Both the position numbers and the translations under genes were made by a program. A DNA stretch of 64,000 nucleotides from Anaerococcus sp. Marseille-Q7828 (GTDB lineage Bacteria > Bacillota > Clostridia > Tissierellales > Peptoniphilaceae): contig NZ_OX458331.1 in the NCBI RefSeq assembly GCF_949769285.1, positions 558,001-622,000 of the forward strand. The letters run 5' to 3'. Below are positions 1-8,128 of the stretch, in pieces; within the stretch, counting starts at the first letter, position 1; each line of letters starts with the position of its first letter. The notes under the pieces are model-generated. The model saw only the letters and a list, made by a program, of their open reading frames with translations, did no database searches and had not been told where the DNA came from.

Positions 1-302
1 TATGGTTCGGTTTGCCATTACTTACAAGTATATCCCAATTTTTGGTAACCCTATTTTCAATGAAGACTAACCCTCAAATGAGTGAAGGACCAATGAGTGC
101 CATGAATAAATCTTTTTTATTTATGCCACTAATTTTCTTTATGACCTTTATCAGACTACCAGCTGGTCTTCCACTTTACTATACAATGAGTTCTCTTATC
201 AGACTTATTATTATGGTAATAATGCATTACACAGTTAAAAAACCAAAACAATTAAATGAGGTAAAAGATGAAAAAGTCAATAATAAAACAAGCAAAAAAT
301 AA
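1..302 (+). CDS. yidC: Membrane protein insertase YidC/Oxa1, C-terminal part (5' end outside window)
   Basis: This is the C-terminal end of a YidC/SpoIIIJ/Oxa1-family insertase, which inserts membrane proteins alone or with SecYEG. The open frame runs in from the window edge. Visible parts are a hydrophobic segment, a polar loop with an Asn-Pro-Gln-Met motif typical of the family just before a Met/Phe-rich helix (FLFMPLIFFMTF), the Pro-Ala-Gly-Leu-Pro-Leu-Tyr-Tyr turn, a last membrane helix, and a Lys-rich cytosolic tail. The next gene, jag, begins inside its last 35 bases in another frame. The yidC-jag-mnmE order is the standard origin-proximal order in Firmicutes. The start lies upstream of base 1, so length cannot be judged. 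Confidence 0.9.
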   Translation, partial: WFGLPLLTSISQFLVTLFSMKTNPQMSEGPMSAMNKSFLFMPLIFFMTFIRLPAGLPLYYTMSSLIRLIIMVIMHYTVKKPKQLNEVKDEKVNNKTSKK

Positions 303-1452
303 AGAAGAAGCTATCAGATTAGCCTTAAATGAAATTGGTAAAGACAGATCAGAAGTTGAAATAGAAGTCATAGAAGAAGGATCTGCTGGATTTTTGGGCC
401 TTGGCAGCAAGGATGCTGTTGTAAAAGTAATATATGATGAGAGTGTAGAAGAAAGCTTATTTGATTTTGAAGAAGAAATCAAAAGAGATAGCTCTAAAGG
501 AAATTCATACAATATTTCTAAAAGATCAGAGTATTACAAAAACGAAGCTTCTGCAAATTACAAAAGTGATGATCAGCCAGAAATCCCTAGCCAAAAGGAA
601 GACTACCAATATGATTCTGCTGCCTTTGAAGATTCTATAAAAAGCATCAGGGGCGAGGAAGAAGACTTAGGAGAATACTCTAGACTTCAAAAAATCAATT
701 CTTACCAAGAGAATTCATCAAAAGAAAAAAAGGAAAATCCAGACTTATCCCAAGTTTTGGACCACAACATTGACTCTATAACTAATGATGGCTACAAGAT
801 AGAAAGACGTCCAGAGCCAGTTTTTGAAGAAGAAAAACCACAAGACGAATCTAGTGAAGATTTAGCAGAAGATTCAATAGAAGAATCAAAAGAAGAAAGC
901 AAAGATGAGTCAATAGCAAGAGTATTTACTGCAGGTGCAGATTCTTCTAAGGTGAATATTGCCAAGGAAAAACAACAATCTGACATTGACAAGTACTACA
1001 AGGCCAAGGAATTTTTAGAAGAAATCTTAGAGCAAATGCACTTCGAAAATGCTACAGTTTATGGCAACTTAGAAGGATCAATCATCAAACTTGATGCCAA
1101 GGTTGATGAAAATGACACAGGCATTGCCATAGGTAGAGGCGGCCAAACTCTAGATGCCATAGAGCTTTTGATTAGAAAATCTATTGATTCAAGGGCAAAC
1201 AACCTCAGAGTAAATGTAGATATCAATAATTACAAAAAACGTAGAGATGAAAAAATTGTAGAACTTGCAGCAGACACTGCAAGAAAAGTTCAAAGAAGCA
1301 AGAAATCTTGGAACTTAAAATACATGAACTCCTACGAAAGAAGACTAGCCCACGAAGAAATTAGCAAACATGAAAATGTAACTAGCCACTCAGAAGGCAT
1401 AGAACCAAAACGTTATGTAGTTGTTTCTTACCTAGAAGATGAAGAAGAATAA
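268..1452 (+). CDS. jag: RNA-binding cell-elongation regulator Jag/EloR (KhpB)
   Basis: Jag/KhpB is a cytosolic RNA-binding protein that, usually with KhpA, controls cell elongation and peptidoglycan synthesis. Residues 1-56 match the Jag_N domain (EAIRLAL followed by GSAGFLGLGSK). Residues about 245-320 form a KH domain with the loop GRGG at about residue 289. The C-terminus is an R3H domain with an Arg-x3-His motif in ERRLAHEE. The ATG at 268 follows a GAGG ribosome site at 258-261. At 394 residues it is much longer than typical Jag proteins (about 200-250), because a Ser/Glu/Lys-rich, probably disordered linker of about 180 residues separates Jag_N from the KH domain. Confidence 0.93.
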   Translation: MKKSIIKQAKNKEEAIRLALNEIGKDRSEVEIEVIEEGSAGFLGLGSKDAVVKVIYDESVEESLFDFEEEIKRDSSKGNSYNISKRSEYYKNEASANYKSDDQPEIPSQKEDYQYDSAAFEDSIKSIRGEEEDLGEYSRLQKINSYQENSSKEKKENPDLSQVLDHNIDSITNDGYKIERRPEPVFEEEKPQDESSEDLAEDSIEESKEESKDESIARVFTAGADSSKVNIAKEKQQSDIDKYYKAKEFLEEILEQMHFENATVYGNLEGSIIKLDAKVDENDTGIAIGRGGQTLDAIELLIRKSIDSRANNLRVNVDINNYKKRRDEKIVELAADTARKVQRSKKSWNLKYMNSYERRLAHEEISKHENVTSHSEGIEPKRYVVVSYLEDEEE

Positions 1453-1456
1453 TGCT

Positions 1457-1481
1457 GGACCCAGAGGGGTCCTCTTTTTTT
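1457..1481 (+). terminator. Intrinsic terminator after jag
   Basis: A six-base-pair stem GGACCC/GGGTCC with an AGAG loop is followed by TCT and a run of T. It lies 5 bases after the jag stop and separates yidC-jag from mnmE. Confidence 0.85.
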
Positions 1482-1535
1482 GCCTGTAAAACACTAAAGC
1501 AAATCGCCATAAATTTATAAAAAGCCTTACAAACA

Positions 1536-1563
1536 TTGACATTTTAATATTTTCGCTTATAAT
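1536..1563 (+). promoter_or_regulatory. Sigma-A type promoter for mnmE
   Basis: A perfect -35 box TTGACA (1536-1541), a 16-base spacer and a perfect -10 box TATAAT (1558-1563) lie 53 bases upstream of the mnmE ATG. Confidence 0.8.
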
Positions 1564-1616
1564 CTTTATGTTACAAACCACGGGTCAAAGACGTGGATAT
1601 ACGAAAAGGAGAATAT

Positions 1617-2981
1617 ATGAGTGAAGCTACTATAGCAGCAATTTCCACTCCAACTGGTACCGGTGGTATATCCATTGTTAGGATGAGTGGAGATAAGAGC
1701 AAAGAAATAATTGATAAAATTTTCTCTCCCCTTGCTGGTGGTCCAATAGATAGAAAAAAGGACAACCGCAGGATGAGATATGGAAATATTGTGGACGGCG
1801 ATGAAGTAATAGATGAGGTTATGGTTTCCTTTATGGCAGGGCCTGCCACCTACACACGCGAAGATATCGTAGAAATCAATTGCCATGGTTCCTTTATTTC
1901 TGTCAAAAAGATATTAAACCTGGTTTTGGATTCTGGAGCAGTTTTGGCCGAGCCTGGTGAATTTACTAAACGTGCCTTTTTAAATGGTAGGATAGACCTA
2001 TCCCAAGCTGAGGCAGTTTTGGATATTATAAATTCAACCAACGACATGAGCCAAGCCCAAGGAATCAACCAACTTCGTGGGTCACTAAAAGACGAGATTG
2101 AGAAAATAAGACAAGTCCTACTTGAAGCCCTATCACGTCTGGAATACTCCATAAACTTCACAGAAGATGGTGAAGACCTAGAACCAGATGAGATAATAGC
2201 TTATATGGACCAGGCCAAAGCTCTAATTGATAAATTATTAAACACTTCCAATAAGGGAAAAATTATAAAGGATGGTATAAATACAACTATTATTGGCAAG
2301 CCAAATGTGGGCAAGTCTTCCCTATTAAATGCCCTCTTAAAAGAAAATCGCGCCATTGTTACAGATATCCCTGGTACTACTCGTGACTTGATCAGTGAAT
2401 ATATCAACCTTGGATCTTTTACCCTGAAGATAAACGATACAGCTGGTATCCGTGATACAGAAGATATTGTAGAAAAAATTGGCGTAGATAAGTCAATAGA
2501 GCTTTCCCAAGCTAGTGATCTTATAATAGCTATTTTTGATGCATCAAGAGAATTTGACCATGAAGATGAAAAAATCCTAGACCTTATCAAGGATAAAAAC
2601 ACTATCATAATCTTAAACAAACAAGATTTGGATACTAAATTTGATAAGTCAAAATTTGCTCTGGACCTTCCTATAATAGAAGCTTCCATGACAGAAAATA
2701 TAGGCATAGATAAGCTGGAAGAAACTATAACAGATATATTTGATACTAGTGAAATCAATCGCGAGTCAGTTTTGATTACAAACACTCGACATGAAAGACT
2801 TTTAAATTCTGCAAGAGAAAAATTAGCCTCTTCACTTAAAGATATAAGGATAGGCATACCTCTTGATGCAGTAGAAGTTGACCTAAGAGGATCATATGAC
2901 GACCTGGGTCTAATAATAGGTCAATCAGTTTCAGATGAGATAATGGATAAAGTATTTAAGGAGTTTTGTGTTGGAAAATAA
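1617..2981 (+). CDS. mnmE: tRNA modification GTPase MnmE
   Basis: MnmE is the GTPase half of the MnmE-MnmG complex that installs the (carboxymethyl)aminomethyl group on U34 of certain tRNAs. The protein has the N-terminal folate-binding domain ([18 protein letters not shown]), a helical domain, and an inserted G domain with [21 protein letters not shown] and NKQD motifs. It ends in the diagnostic FCVGK containing the catalytic Cys. The start chosen is ATG 1617, preceded by AAGGAG at 1606-1611. An in-frame GTG at 1593 has no ribosome site and would add 8 uncharacteristic residues. The resulting 454 residues is the usual size. mnmG starts inside its last codons. Confidence 0.95.
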   Translation: MSEATIAAISTPTGTGGISIVRMSGDKSKEIIDKIFSPLAGGPIDRKKDNRRMRYGNIVDGDEVIDEVMVSFMAGPATYTREDIVEINCHGSFISVKKILNLVLDSGAVLAEPGEFTKRAFLNGRIDLSQAEAVLDIINSTNDMSQAQGINQLRGSLKDEIEKIRQVLLEALSRLEYSINFTEDGEDLEPDEIIAYMDQAKALIDKLLNTSNKGKIIKDGINTTIIGKPNVGKSSLLNALLKENRAIVTDIPGTTRDLISEYINLGSFTLKINDTAGIRDTEDIVEKIGVDKSIELSQASDLIIAIFDASREFDHEDEKILDLIKDKNTIIILNKQDLDTKFDKSKFALDLPIIEASMTENIGIDKLEETITDIFDTSEINRESVLITNTRHERLLNSAREKLASSLKDIRIGIPLDAVEVDLRGSYDDLGLIIGQSVSDEIMDKVFKEFCVGK

Positions 2982-4863
2982 ATATGTACAAAAATCCTAT
3001 GATGTAGTTGTAATTGGTGCAGGCCATGCAGGTTGTGAAGCAGCTCTAGCCTCTGCTCGCTTGGGTATGTCTACCCTAATCCTTACAACAAGTCTAGAGT
3101 CAATAGCAGATATGCCATGCAATCCAAACATTGGTGGAACAGGCAAGGGTCACTTGGTACGTGAAGTTGATGCTTTGGGTGGACAAATGGCTAAGATTAT
3201 TGATGAGACCTTCATACAATCTAGGATGCTAAACACCAGTAAGGGTCCAGCTGTTCACTCACTTAGAGTTCAAGCTGACAAGAGAAAATATCACGAAGTA
3301 ATGAAAAAGGTCCTAGAAGATCAAGAAAACATTGACATCTTCGAGCAAGAAGTTGATAAGATAAATTATGAAGATGGCAAAATTGTTTCATGTGAAACAA
3401 TTCAAGGGGCAATCTTTCCATGCAAGGCTGTCATAGTTTGTACAGGAACTTACCTCAATGGAAAGATTCTAATAGGAGAATTTGAAAAAGTTTCTGGCCC
3501 TCATGGTCTTTCTGCAGCAACACATCTATCTGATTGCTTAGAAGAAATGGGATTTTTTCTAAGACGTTTTAAGACAGGAACCCCAGCTAGGGTTGACCGC
3601 AAGACTATAGACTTTTCGAAAACAGAAGTTCAAGCAGGTGATGGTGAGATTGTTCCATTTTCTTTTGCTAACGAAGATTTAGATTTTTCTGGAGCAAAAC
3701 AAGAAAATTGTTATCTAACCTACACAACGCCAGAGACGAAGAAAATCATCATGGATAACATCGACCGCTCCCCTATTTATGGTGGCAAGGTAAAAGGAAT
3801 TGGACCTCGTTATTGCCCATCCCTTGAAGATAAGATGATTAGATTTGCAGATAGGGATACCCACCAGATTTTCTTAGAACCAGAGTCTTTGTCAACTGAT
3901 GAAATCTACGTTCAAGGTGCATCTTCATCTATGCCTCAAGAAGTTCAGATGGAATTTTACAAAACTATCATTGGTCTAGAAAACGCCAAGATAATGAGAC
4001 CAGCCTATGCCATCGAGTACGATATGATTGATACACGCGAGCTTAACCTTACTTTGGAATCAAAGGCTTATTCTGGCTTATATTTTGCTGGCCAAATCAA
4101 TGGATCTAGTGGCTATGAAGAAGCTGCCAGCCAAGGTCTTATGGCAGGAATAAATGCAGCACTTAAAATCAAGGGCCATGATCCATTTATCCTTGACCGT
4201 TCAGATGCCTATATTGGTGTTCTTATAGATGACTTAGTGACTGAGGGAACTAATGAACCTTATCGTATGATGACAAGTAGGTGCGAATATCGTTTAACCT
4301 TGCGCCAAGACAATGCTGATCATAGGTTGACTGAAAAAGGCTACAAGATTGGTTTGGTAGACGAAGAACGCTATCAAAAAATGCTTAGCAAATACCAAGC
4401 CATTGAGAATGAAAAAGCAAGACTTAAAAAAATAATGATGACGCCAACCAAAGAAACCAATCAAAAGTTAGAAGAACTAGGATCAAACCCACTTGTAACT
4501 GGAGTTTCTTTATACGATTTAATAAAAAGACCAGAACTTGATTATAAAACTCTCGCAGTATTTGACCCAGATAGACCTGAGCTTCCAAAATTCCAACAAA
4601 TTCAAGTTCAAACTGAAATCAAATACGAGGGTTATATTGCCAAACAAATGGCTGATATAGAGAAATTTAAAAAACTTGAAGCAAAGAAATTGCCAGAAGA
4701 TATCGACTATGAAAAGATTGCAGGACTTAAAAAAGAAGCGGCTATAAAGTTAAATGATATCAAACCAGATTCAGTTGGACAAGCTAGTAGGATTTCTGGA
4801 GTTAGCCCTGCAGATATAAATGTACTGCTCATTAGATTAAAGACAGGAGAAGTTAGTGGATAA
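2968..4863 (+). CDS. mnmG: tRNA uridine-5-carboxymethylaminomethyl modification enzyme MnmG (GidA)
   Basis: MnmG is the FAD-dependent partner of MnmE in wobble-uridine modification. The N-terminus carries the dinucleotide motif [20 protein letters not shown]. The family signatures [22 protein letters not shown] and the later [16 protein letters not shown] are present, and the C-terminal helical domain is complete. Length is 631 residues, as expected. The start is a GTG (2968) or the next codon TTG (2971). The AAGGAG at 2958-2963 is better spaced for TTG 2971 (7 bases) than for GTG (4 bases). It overlaps the mnmE stop, so the two are translationally coupled. A parS-like 16-mer lies in the gene at 3384-3399. 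Confidence 0.95.
   Translation: MLENKYVQKSYDVVVIGAGHAGCEAALASARLGMSTLILTTSLESIADMPCNPNIGGTGKGHLVREVDALGGQMAKIIDETFIQSRMLNTSKGPAVHSLRVQADKRKYHEVMKKVLEDQENIDIFEQEVDKINYEDGKIVSCETIQGAIFPCKAVIVCTGTYLNGKILIGEFEKVSGPHGLSAATHLSDCLEEMGFFLRRFKTGTPARVDRKTIDFSKTEVQAGDGEIVPFSFANEDLDFSGAKQENCYLTYTTPETKKIIMDNIDRSPIYGGKVKGIGPRYCPSLEDKMIRFADRDTHQIFLEPESLSTDEIYVQGASSSMPQEVQMEFYKTIIGLENAKIMRPAYAIEYDMIDTRELNLTLESKAYSGLYFAGQINGSSGYEEAASQGLMAGINAALKIKGHDPFILDRSDAYIGVLIDDLVTEGTNEPYRMMTSRCEYRLTLRQDNADHRLTEKGYKIGLVDEERYQKMLSKYQAIENEKARLKKIMMTPTKETNQKLEELGSNPLVTGVSLYDLIKRPELDYKTLAVFDPDRPELPKFQQIQVQTEIKYEGYIAKQMADIEKFKKLEAKKLPEDIDYEKIAGLKKEAAIKLNDIKPDSVGQASRISGVSPADINVLLIRLKTGEVSG
3384..3399. promoter_or_regulatory. 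parS-like site 1 (inside mnmG)
   Basis: TGTTTCATGTGAAACA differs by one base from the palindrome TGTTTCACGTGAAACA, the usual core of ParB (Spo0J) binding sites. It lies about 6 kb from parA-parB encoded in this window. Confidence 0.7.
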
Positions 4864-5494
4864 GGAAAAAATGTATAAAATTTATACTGACTATTTATTG
4901 GAAGTAAATTCTCATACCAATTTAACAAGTATTACAGATCCAAAAGAAATTGAGATTAAACACTACCAAGATTCACTTTCTGTATTACCTTATATAAAGG
5001 AAGGTTCTAAAGTATTAGACATAGGAGCTGGTGCAGGATTTCCAGGCATACCATTACGTATAGAAAAAGACATAGACCTAACTCTTATAGATAGCGTTAA
5101 CAAAAAAGTTAACTTCATGAATGAAGTAATTGAAAAGCTTGGTCTTGATAAGGCCATTGCTATTCATACAAGGGCAGAAGATTTTGCTAAGGAAAAACGT
5201 GAAACTTACGATGTAGTTGTAAGTCGTGCTGTAGCAAATATGTCCACCTTAACAGAATACTGCCTACCTTTTTTAAAAACAGGCGGTATATTTATAGCAT
5301 TAAAAGGTCCTAAGGCTGATGAGGAATTAGAACAAGCTAAAAACGCTATAAAGGTCTTGGGCGGCAAGGTTAAAAAGATTGACCGATTTGACCTAGATGG
5401 CAACGAGAGAGTAAATATAATCGTCGAAAAAGTTCATCCAACAAAAAAACAATATCCAAGGGGAAAGAATCTCCCTAAAAAGAATCCTTTGTAA
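4856..5494 (+). CDS. rsmG: 16S rRNA (guanine527-N7)-methyltransferase RsmG
   Basis: RsmG (GidB) methylates N7 of G527 of 16S rRNA using S-adenosylmethionine. The SAM-binding motif [14 protein letters not shown] is at about residues 55-68, followed by the conserved [12 protein letters not shown] and FIALKG segments. The C-terminus is basic ([10 protein letters not shown]). At 212 residues it is slightly short for the family but complete. Translation starts at GTG 4856, with AGGAG at 4845-4849 six bases upstream. It overlaps the mnmG stop by 8 bases. It is the last gene of mnmE-mnmG-rsmG. Confidence 0.94.
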   Translation: MDKEKMYKIYTDYLLEVNSHTNLTSITDPKEIEIKHYQDSLSVLPYIKEGSKVLDIGAGAGFPGIPLRIEKDIDLTLIDSVNKKVNFMNEVIEKLGLDKAIAIHTRAEDFAKEKRETYDVVVSRAVANMSTLTEYCLPFLKTGGIFIALKGPKADEELEQAKNAIKVLGGKVKKIDRFDLDGNERVNIIVEKVHPTKKQYPRGKNLPKKNPL

Positions 5495-5511
5495 AATTCA
5501 AAGGATTTTTT
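5483..5511 (+). terminator. Intrinsic terminator overlapping the end of rsmG
   Basis: A nine-base-pair stem AATCCTTTG/CAAAGGATT with a 7-base loop is followed by a T run. The left arm lies in the last codons of rsmG and the stop codon is in the loop. Confidence 0.85.
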
Positions 5512-5561
5512 GTTGCGTTCACTTAAGTGAGTTGAGCGAACGAATGTGAGCGAAACAAAAA

Positions 5562-6266
5562 ACCACCTGCTATGCAGGTGGAGGGATTAAGCTTTAGCTT
5601 CAAGACCAAAAAATTCTCACTTGTAATATAATTGTGATAACCACATGCACAATAAAAACAAGGAGAATAAATTGGACAACAATAGTTTATCACATACAAA
5701 ATGGAGATGTAAATATCATATAGTATTTGCCCCGAAATTTAGAAGACAAGAAATATATGGGAAACTAAAAAAAGACATAGGTCAAATACTACGAGAACTA
5801 TGTCAAAGAAAAGGAATAAACATAATAGAAGCGGAGCTGTGCCCAGATCATGTCCATATGCTTATAGAAGTACCACCAAAATATAGTATCTCAGAAATAA
5901 TGGGATATCTAAAAGGAAAAAGTTCACTAATAATATTTGATCGACACGCAAACTTAAAATATAAATATGGAAACAGACATTTCTGGTGTAGAGGTTATTA
6001 CGTAGATACAGTAGGGCGAAATGAGAAAATGATAAAAGAATATATACAAAATCAACTAAAAGAAGACTATTATGCGGATCAAATAAGTATCAAGGAATAC
6101 TATGACCCGTTTACGGGAGAGTCAGTAAAAAGAAGCAATAAATAAACTGCTTAAGCAGAAGCTGAGAAAGTGGTGCATGTGGAGATAATACTCGGAGCCC
6201 CAATAGGGGCGTGCCGGTATTCGCGCCTTCTAGGCGCTGTGGAAACTACCAGCTAAGCTGGTAGTT
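5562..6266 (+). mobile_element. IS200/IS605-family insertion sequence carrying tnpA only
   Basis: The element has no terminal inverted repeats. It has subterminal hairpins as expected for IS200: at the left, CCACCTGC-TAT-GCAGGTGG (5563-5581); at the right, AACTACCAGC-TAA-GCTGGTAGTT (6244-6266). One intact transposase lies between them. Two further GC-rich hairpins follow the gene (GCCCC-AATA-GGGGC at 6197-6210 and GCGCC-TTCTA-GGCGC at 6223-6237) and may be structured RNA. The exact cleavage sites cannot be fixed without an empty-site comparison. A second palindromic stretch, TCACTTAAGTGA at 5519-5530, lies just outside the left hairpin and may belong to the element or the host. Confidence 0.78.
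5672..6145 (+). CDS. tnpA: IS200/IS605 family Y1 transposase TnpA
   Basis: This is a single-strand DNA transposase of the HUH (Y1) superfamily. The N-terminal SLSHTKWRCKYHIVFAPKFRR is the family hallmark. The metal-binding His-x-His pair is in CPDHVHMLIE. The catalytic Tyr is in the helix KEYIQNQLKEDYY. The frame is open from 5645, but TTG 5672 has AAGGAG six bases upstream and gives 157 residues, close to the usual 150-155. ATG 5645 lies inside the ribosome-site leader and is less likely. All key residues are present, so the element may still be mobile. No tnpB is linked. Confidence 0.9.
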   Translation: MDNNSLSHTKWRCKYHIVFAPKFRRQEIYGKLKKDIGQILRELCQRKGINIIEAELCPDHVHMLIEVPPKYSISEIMGYLKGKSSLIIFDRHANLKYKYGNRHFWCRGYYVDTVGRNEKMIKEYIQNQLKEDYYADQISIKEYYDPFTGESVKRSNK

Positions 6267-6268
6267 CT

Positions 6269-6284
6269 GATTTCACATGAAACA
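6269..6284. promoter_or_regulatory. Weak parS-like site next to the insertion sequence
   Basis: GATTTCACATGAAACA keeps 13 of 16 bases of TGTTTCACGTGAAACA. It begins two bases after the right-end hairpin of the insertion sequence. It may be a degenerate or insertion-damaged parS, or chance. Confidence 0.35.
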
Positions 6285-6320
6285 TTTGGGTATATATGTA
6301 AAAAAGATGAAAGGAATATT

Positions 6321-7079
6321 ATGAGTAAAACAAAGGAATTTTTAAAAATTATTGGAAGCCTAGTCTTGCTTATTATTTTAACGGCACTTGTTGGAGTTTT
6401 TCTAGGTTTAGCAGGATTTAATCCTAATACTTCCGGTGCAGGGATTATCGTCGTACTACTCTCACAACTTGTATTTGGAGTTTGCACTTATTTGATTATT
6501 AAGAAAAAAAATCTATATATAAACGACAGGGGTATTTTAAAAGACTCTTGGAAGATGATAATTATTGGTCTTGGAACAGCTGGTTTTGGAAATATACTTT
6601 TAAGCCAGGTAGTAATGGCCCTTGGTGAAGATAATGCCTTGGTAAAAAATTCATATGACATGCTAAACACAGCTTTTGGCACAACCAATACTTTTGAAAC
6701 AGTAATTCAAATACTAGTATTAGTTATCGTAGCACCTATAGTAGAAGAGTATCTTTTCAGAGGATATGTATTTGCTGAGTGTAAGAAGATGTTTTCTTTA
6801 CCAGCATCACTTATTTTAAATGGTTTGCTTTTTGGCCTCTTTCATATGAACCTATTGCAAGGTATTAATACATTTTTCCTAGCAATTGTTCTATCACTAA
6901 TTTATTATCATAGGGCAAATATAAAGGATAATATTATAGTTCATATGAGTAATAATGCAGTGGCTGTTTTGCCAGCCTTTTTTCCAAAAGCACTTACAGT
7001 CATATCTGCCATCACTATCATTTCTATAATATTTGGACTTTACTTTTTGGTAAAAATTTGCAGAGAAAAATCAGCCTAA
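6321..7079 (+). CDS. CPBP family intramembrane glutamic endopeptidase
   Basis: This is a polytopic membrane protein of the CPBP (Abi/CAAX-protease and bacteriocin-processing) family, 252 residues with about 7 hydrophobic segments. Motif 1, EExxxR, is at E142-E143-R147 (VEEYLFRGYVF). Motif 2, FxxxH, ends at H175 (GLFHM). A third His-Asn motif is near residue 211 (HMSNNA). The catalytic set is therefore complete. Substrates of such proteins are usually unknown; some mature peptides and some give bacteriocin self-immunity. ATG 6321 follows AAAGGAA at 6310-6316. It stands alone between the insertion sequence and a convergent gene, with no peptide gene visible beside it. Confidence 0.85.
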   Translation: MSKTKEFLKIIGSLVLLIILTALVGVFLGLAGFNPNTSGAGIIVVLLSQLVFGVCTYLIIKKKNLYINDRGILKDSWKMIIIGLGTAGFGNILLSQVVMALGEDNALVKNSYDMLNTAFGTTNTFETVIQILVLVIVAPIVEEYLFRGYVFAECKKMFSLPASLILNGLLFGLFHMNLLQGINTFFLAIVLSLIYYHRANIKDNIIVHMSNNAVAVLPAFFPKALTVISAITIISIIFGLYFLVKICREKSA

Positions 7080-7092
7080 GGGCTGATTTTTT
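7067..7092. terminator. Bidirectional terminator between the CPBP gene and the FabK-like gene
   Basis: A perfect 10-base-pair stem AAAATCAGCC/GGCTGATTTT with a TAAG loop and A/T tracts on both sides lies between two convergent genes. The left arm covers the last codons of the CPBP gene. Confidence 0.85.
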
Positions 7093-7095
7093 ATC

Positions 7096-8043
7096 TTAGA
7101 AAAACTTCTTTGCTTTTTCTATATCTTCTAAAGCTTTATTGTATTCTTCTTTTAGTTCTTCAAATATTTCTGCAACACTTTGTTTTTCATCTACAAGACC
7201 AATAGAAGTACCAGCCATCATAGAGCCTGTTTTTCTATCGCCCTCAAAAACTGCACGTTTTAAAGTACCTGTATAAAGTTTGATAAACTCTTCTTCATTT
7301 GCCCCACGTTTTTCGTATTCCAAACTTTGTTTGGTCATATCATTGGCGATTTGTCTTACTGGATCTCCTGCCAATGTTCCTGTGATATCTGTTTCGTATT
7401 CTTTGGCTTCTATTATAGCTTCCTTATAACCATCGTGAACTTCACACTCATCAGCTACTAAAAATCTTGTTCCCATTTGTACTCCAGCTGCTCCCATAAC
7501 TTGGGCTGCAAGTACTTGAGCGCCATCAGCGTACCCTCCTGCAGCTACTACTGGAAGTTTGGTAGCCTTGATAGTTGGTATAAGGGAAGCCATAGATGTT
7601 GCTTTAGATAAGTGACCTCCTGCTTCAAGACCTTCTAGTATTACACCATCTGCCCCAAGGTCTTCACATTTTTTGGCCATTTTTGAATTACCAATCAAAC
7701 AGTATACTGTTTTACCCGCTTCTTTTAATATAGGAACATATTTGGCAGGATTTCCACCAGAAATAGTCACAAATTTTACATCAGAATTTTTGATAAATTC
7801 TAATTTCTCTTCTCTGTCTGGCTCTATCAATACTAGGTTAACACCAAAGTACTTGTCATCATCTATCAATTCTTTGGCAATTTCATATTCTTTTATAAAT
7901 TCATCGGTAAAAAGTCCGCCTGTTCCTACTAGGCCTAGACCACCTGCATTTGAAACTGCTGCCGCCAATTTGCCACGCGATATGCGCGCCATCCCACCTT
8001 GTATGATAGGATATTTTATATTCAATAATTCTGCTATATTCAT
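7096..8043 (-). CDS. FMN-dependent enoyl-ACP reductase FabK / nitronate monooxygenase family protein
   Basis: This is a TIM-barrel flavoprotein of 315 residues. The N-terminus IKYPIIQGGMARISRGKLAAAVSNAGGLGLVG matches the FabK/2-nitropropane dioxygenase family. Other family motifs are GADGVILEGLEAGGH, PVVAAGGYADGAQV, GVQMGTRFL and a final GSMMAGTSIGLV. FabK reduces the enoyl-ACP double bond in the last step of fatty-acid elongation, whereas nitronate monooxygenases detoxify alkyl nitronates. The EAGGH segment and overall collinearity favour a FabK-like enzyme, but it is not beside fatty-acid genes, so the family name is safer. The ATG at 8043 is preceded by AAAGGAG. Confidence 0.82.
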   Translation of the reverse strand: MNIAELLNIKYPIIQGGMARISRGKLAAAVSNAGGLGLVGTGGLFTDEFIKEYEIAKELIDDDKYFGVNLVLIEPDREEKLEFIKNSDVKFVTISGGNPAKYVPILKEAGKTVYCLIGNSKMAKKCEDLGADGVILEGLEAGGHLSKATSMASLIPTIKATKLPVVAAGGYADGAQVLAAQVMGAAGVQMGTRFLVADECEVHDGYKEAIIEAKEYETDITGTLAGDPVRQIANDMTKQSLEYEKRGANEEEFIKLYTGTLKRAVFEGDRKTGSMMAGTSIGLVDEKQSVAEIFEELKEEYNKALEDIEKAKKFF

Positions 8044-8128
8044 ATATTTCTCCTTTGATAAGTTTATACCCTATTATATTTTTTCATATCATATCTTTGT
8101 GGTATACTATATTAGAAATGGAGTAATT

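Noticed and set aside
5519-5542. Palindromic stretch left of the insertion sequence considered as CRISPR-like or attachment site
   Set aside because: There is only one copy, no spacers, no integrase gene and no tRNA; it is best left as part of the insertion-sequence flank.
7673-8128. Long N-terminal extension of the cinA reading frame
   Set aside because: It is antisense to the fabK-like gene, lacks family similarity and ATG 8129 has a proper ribosome site.
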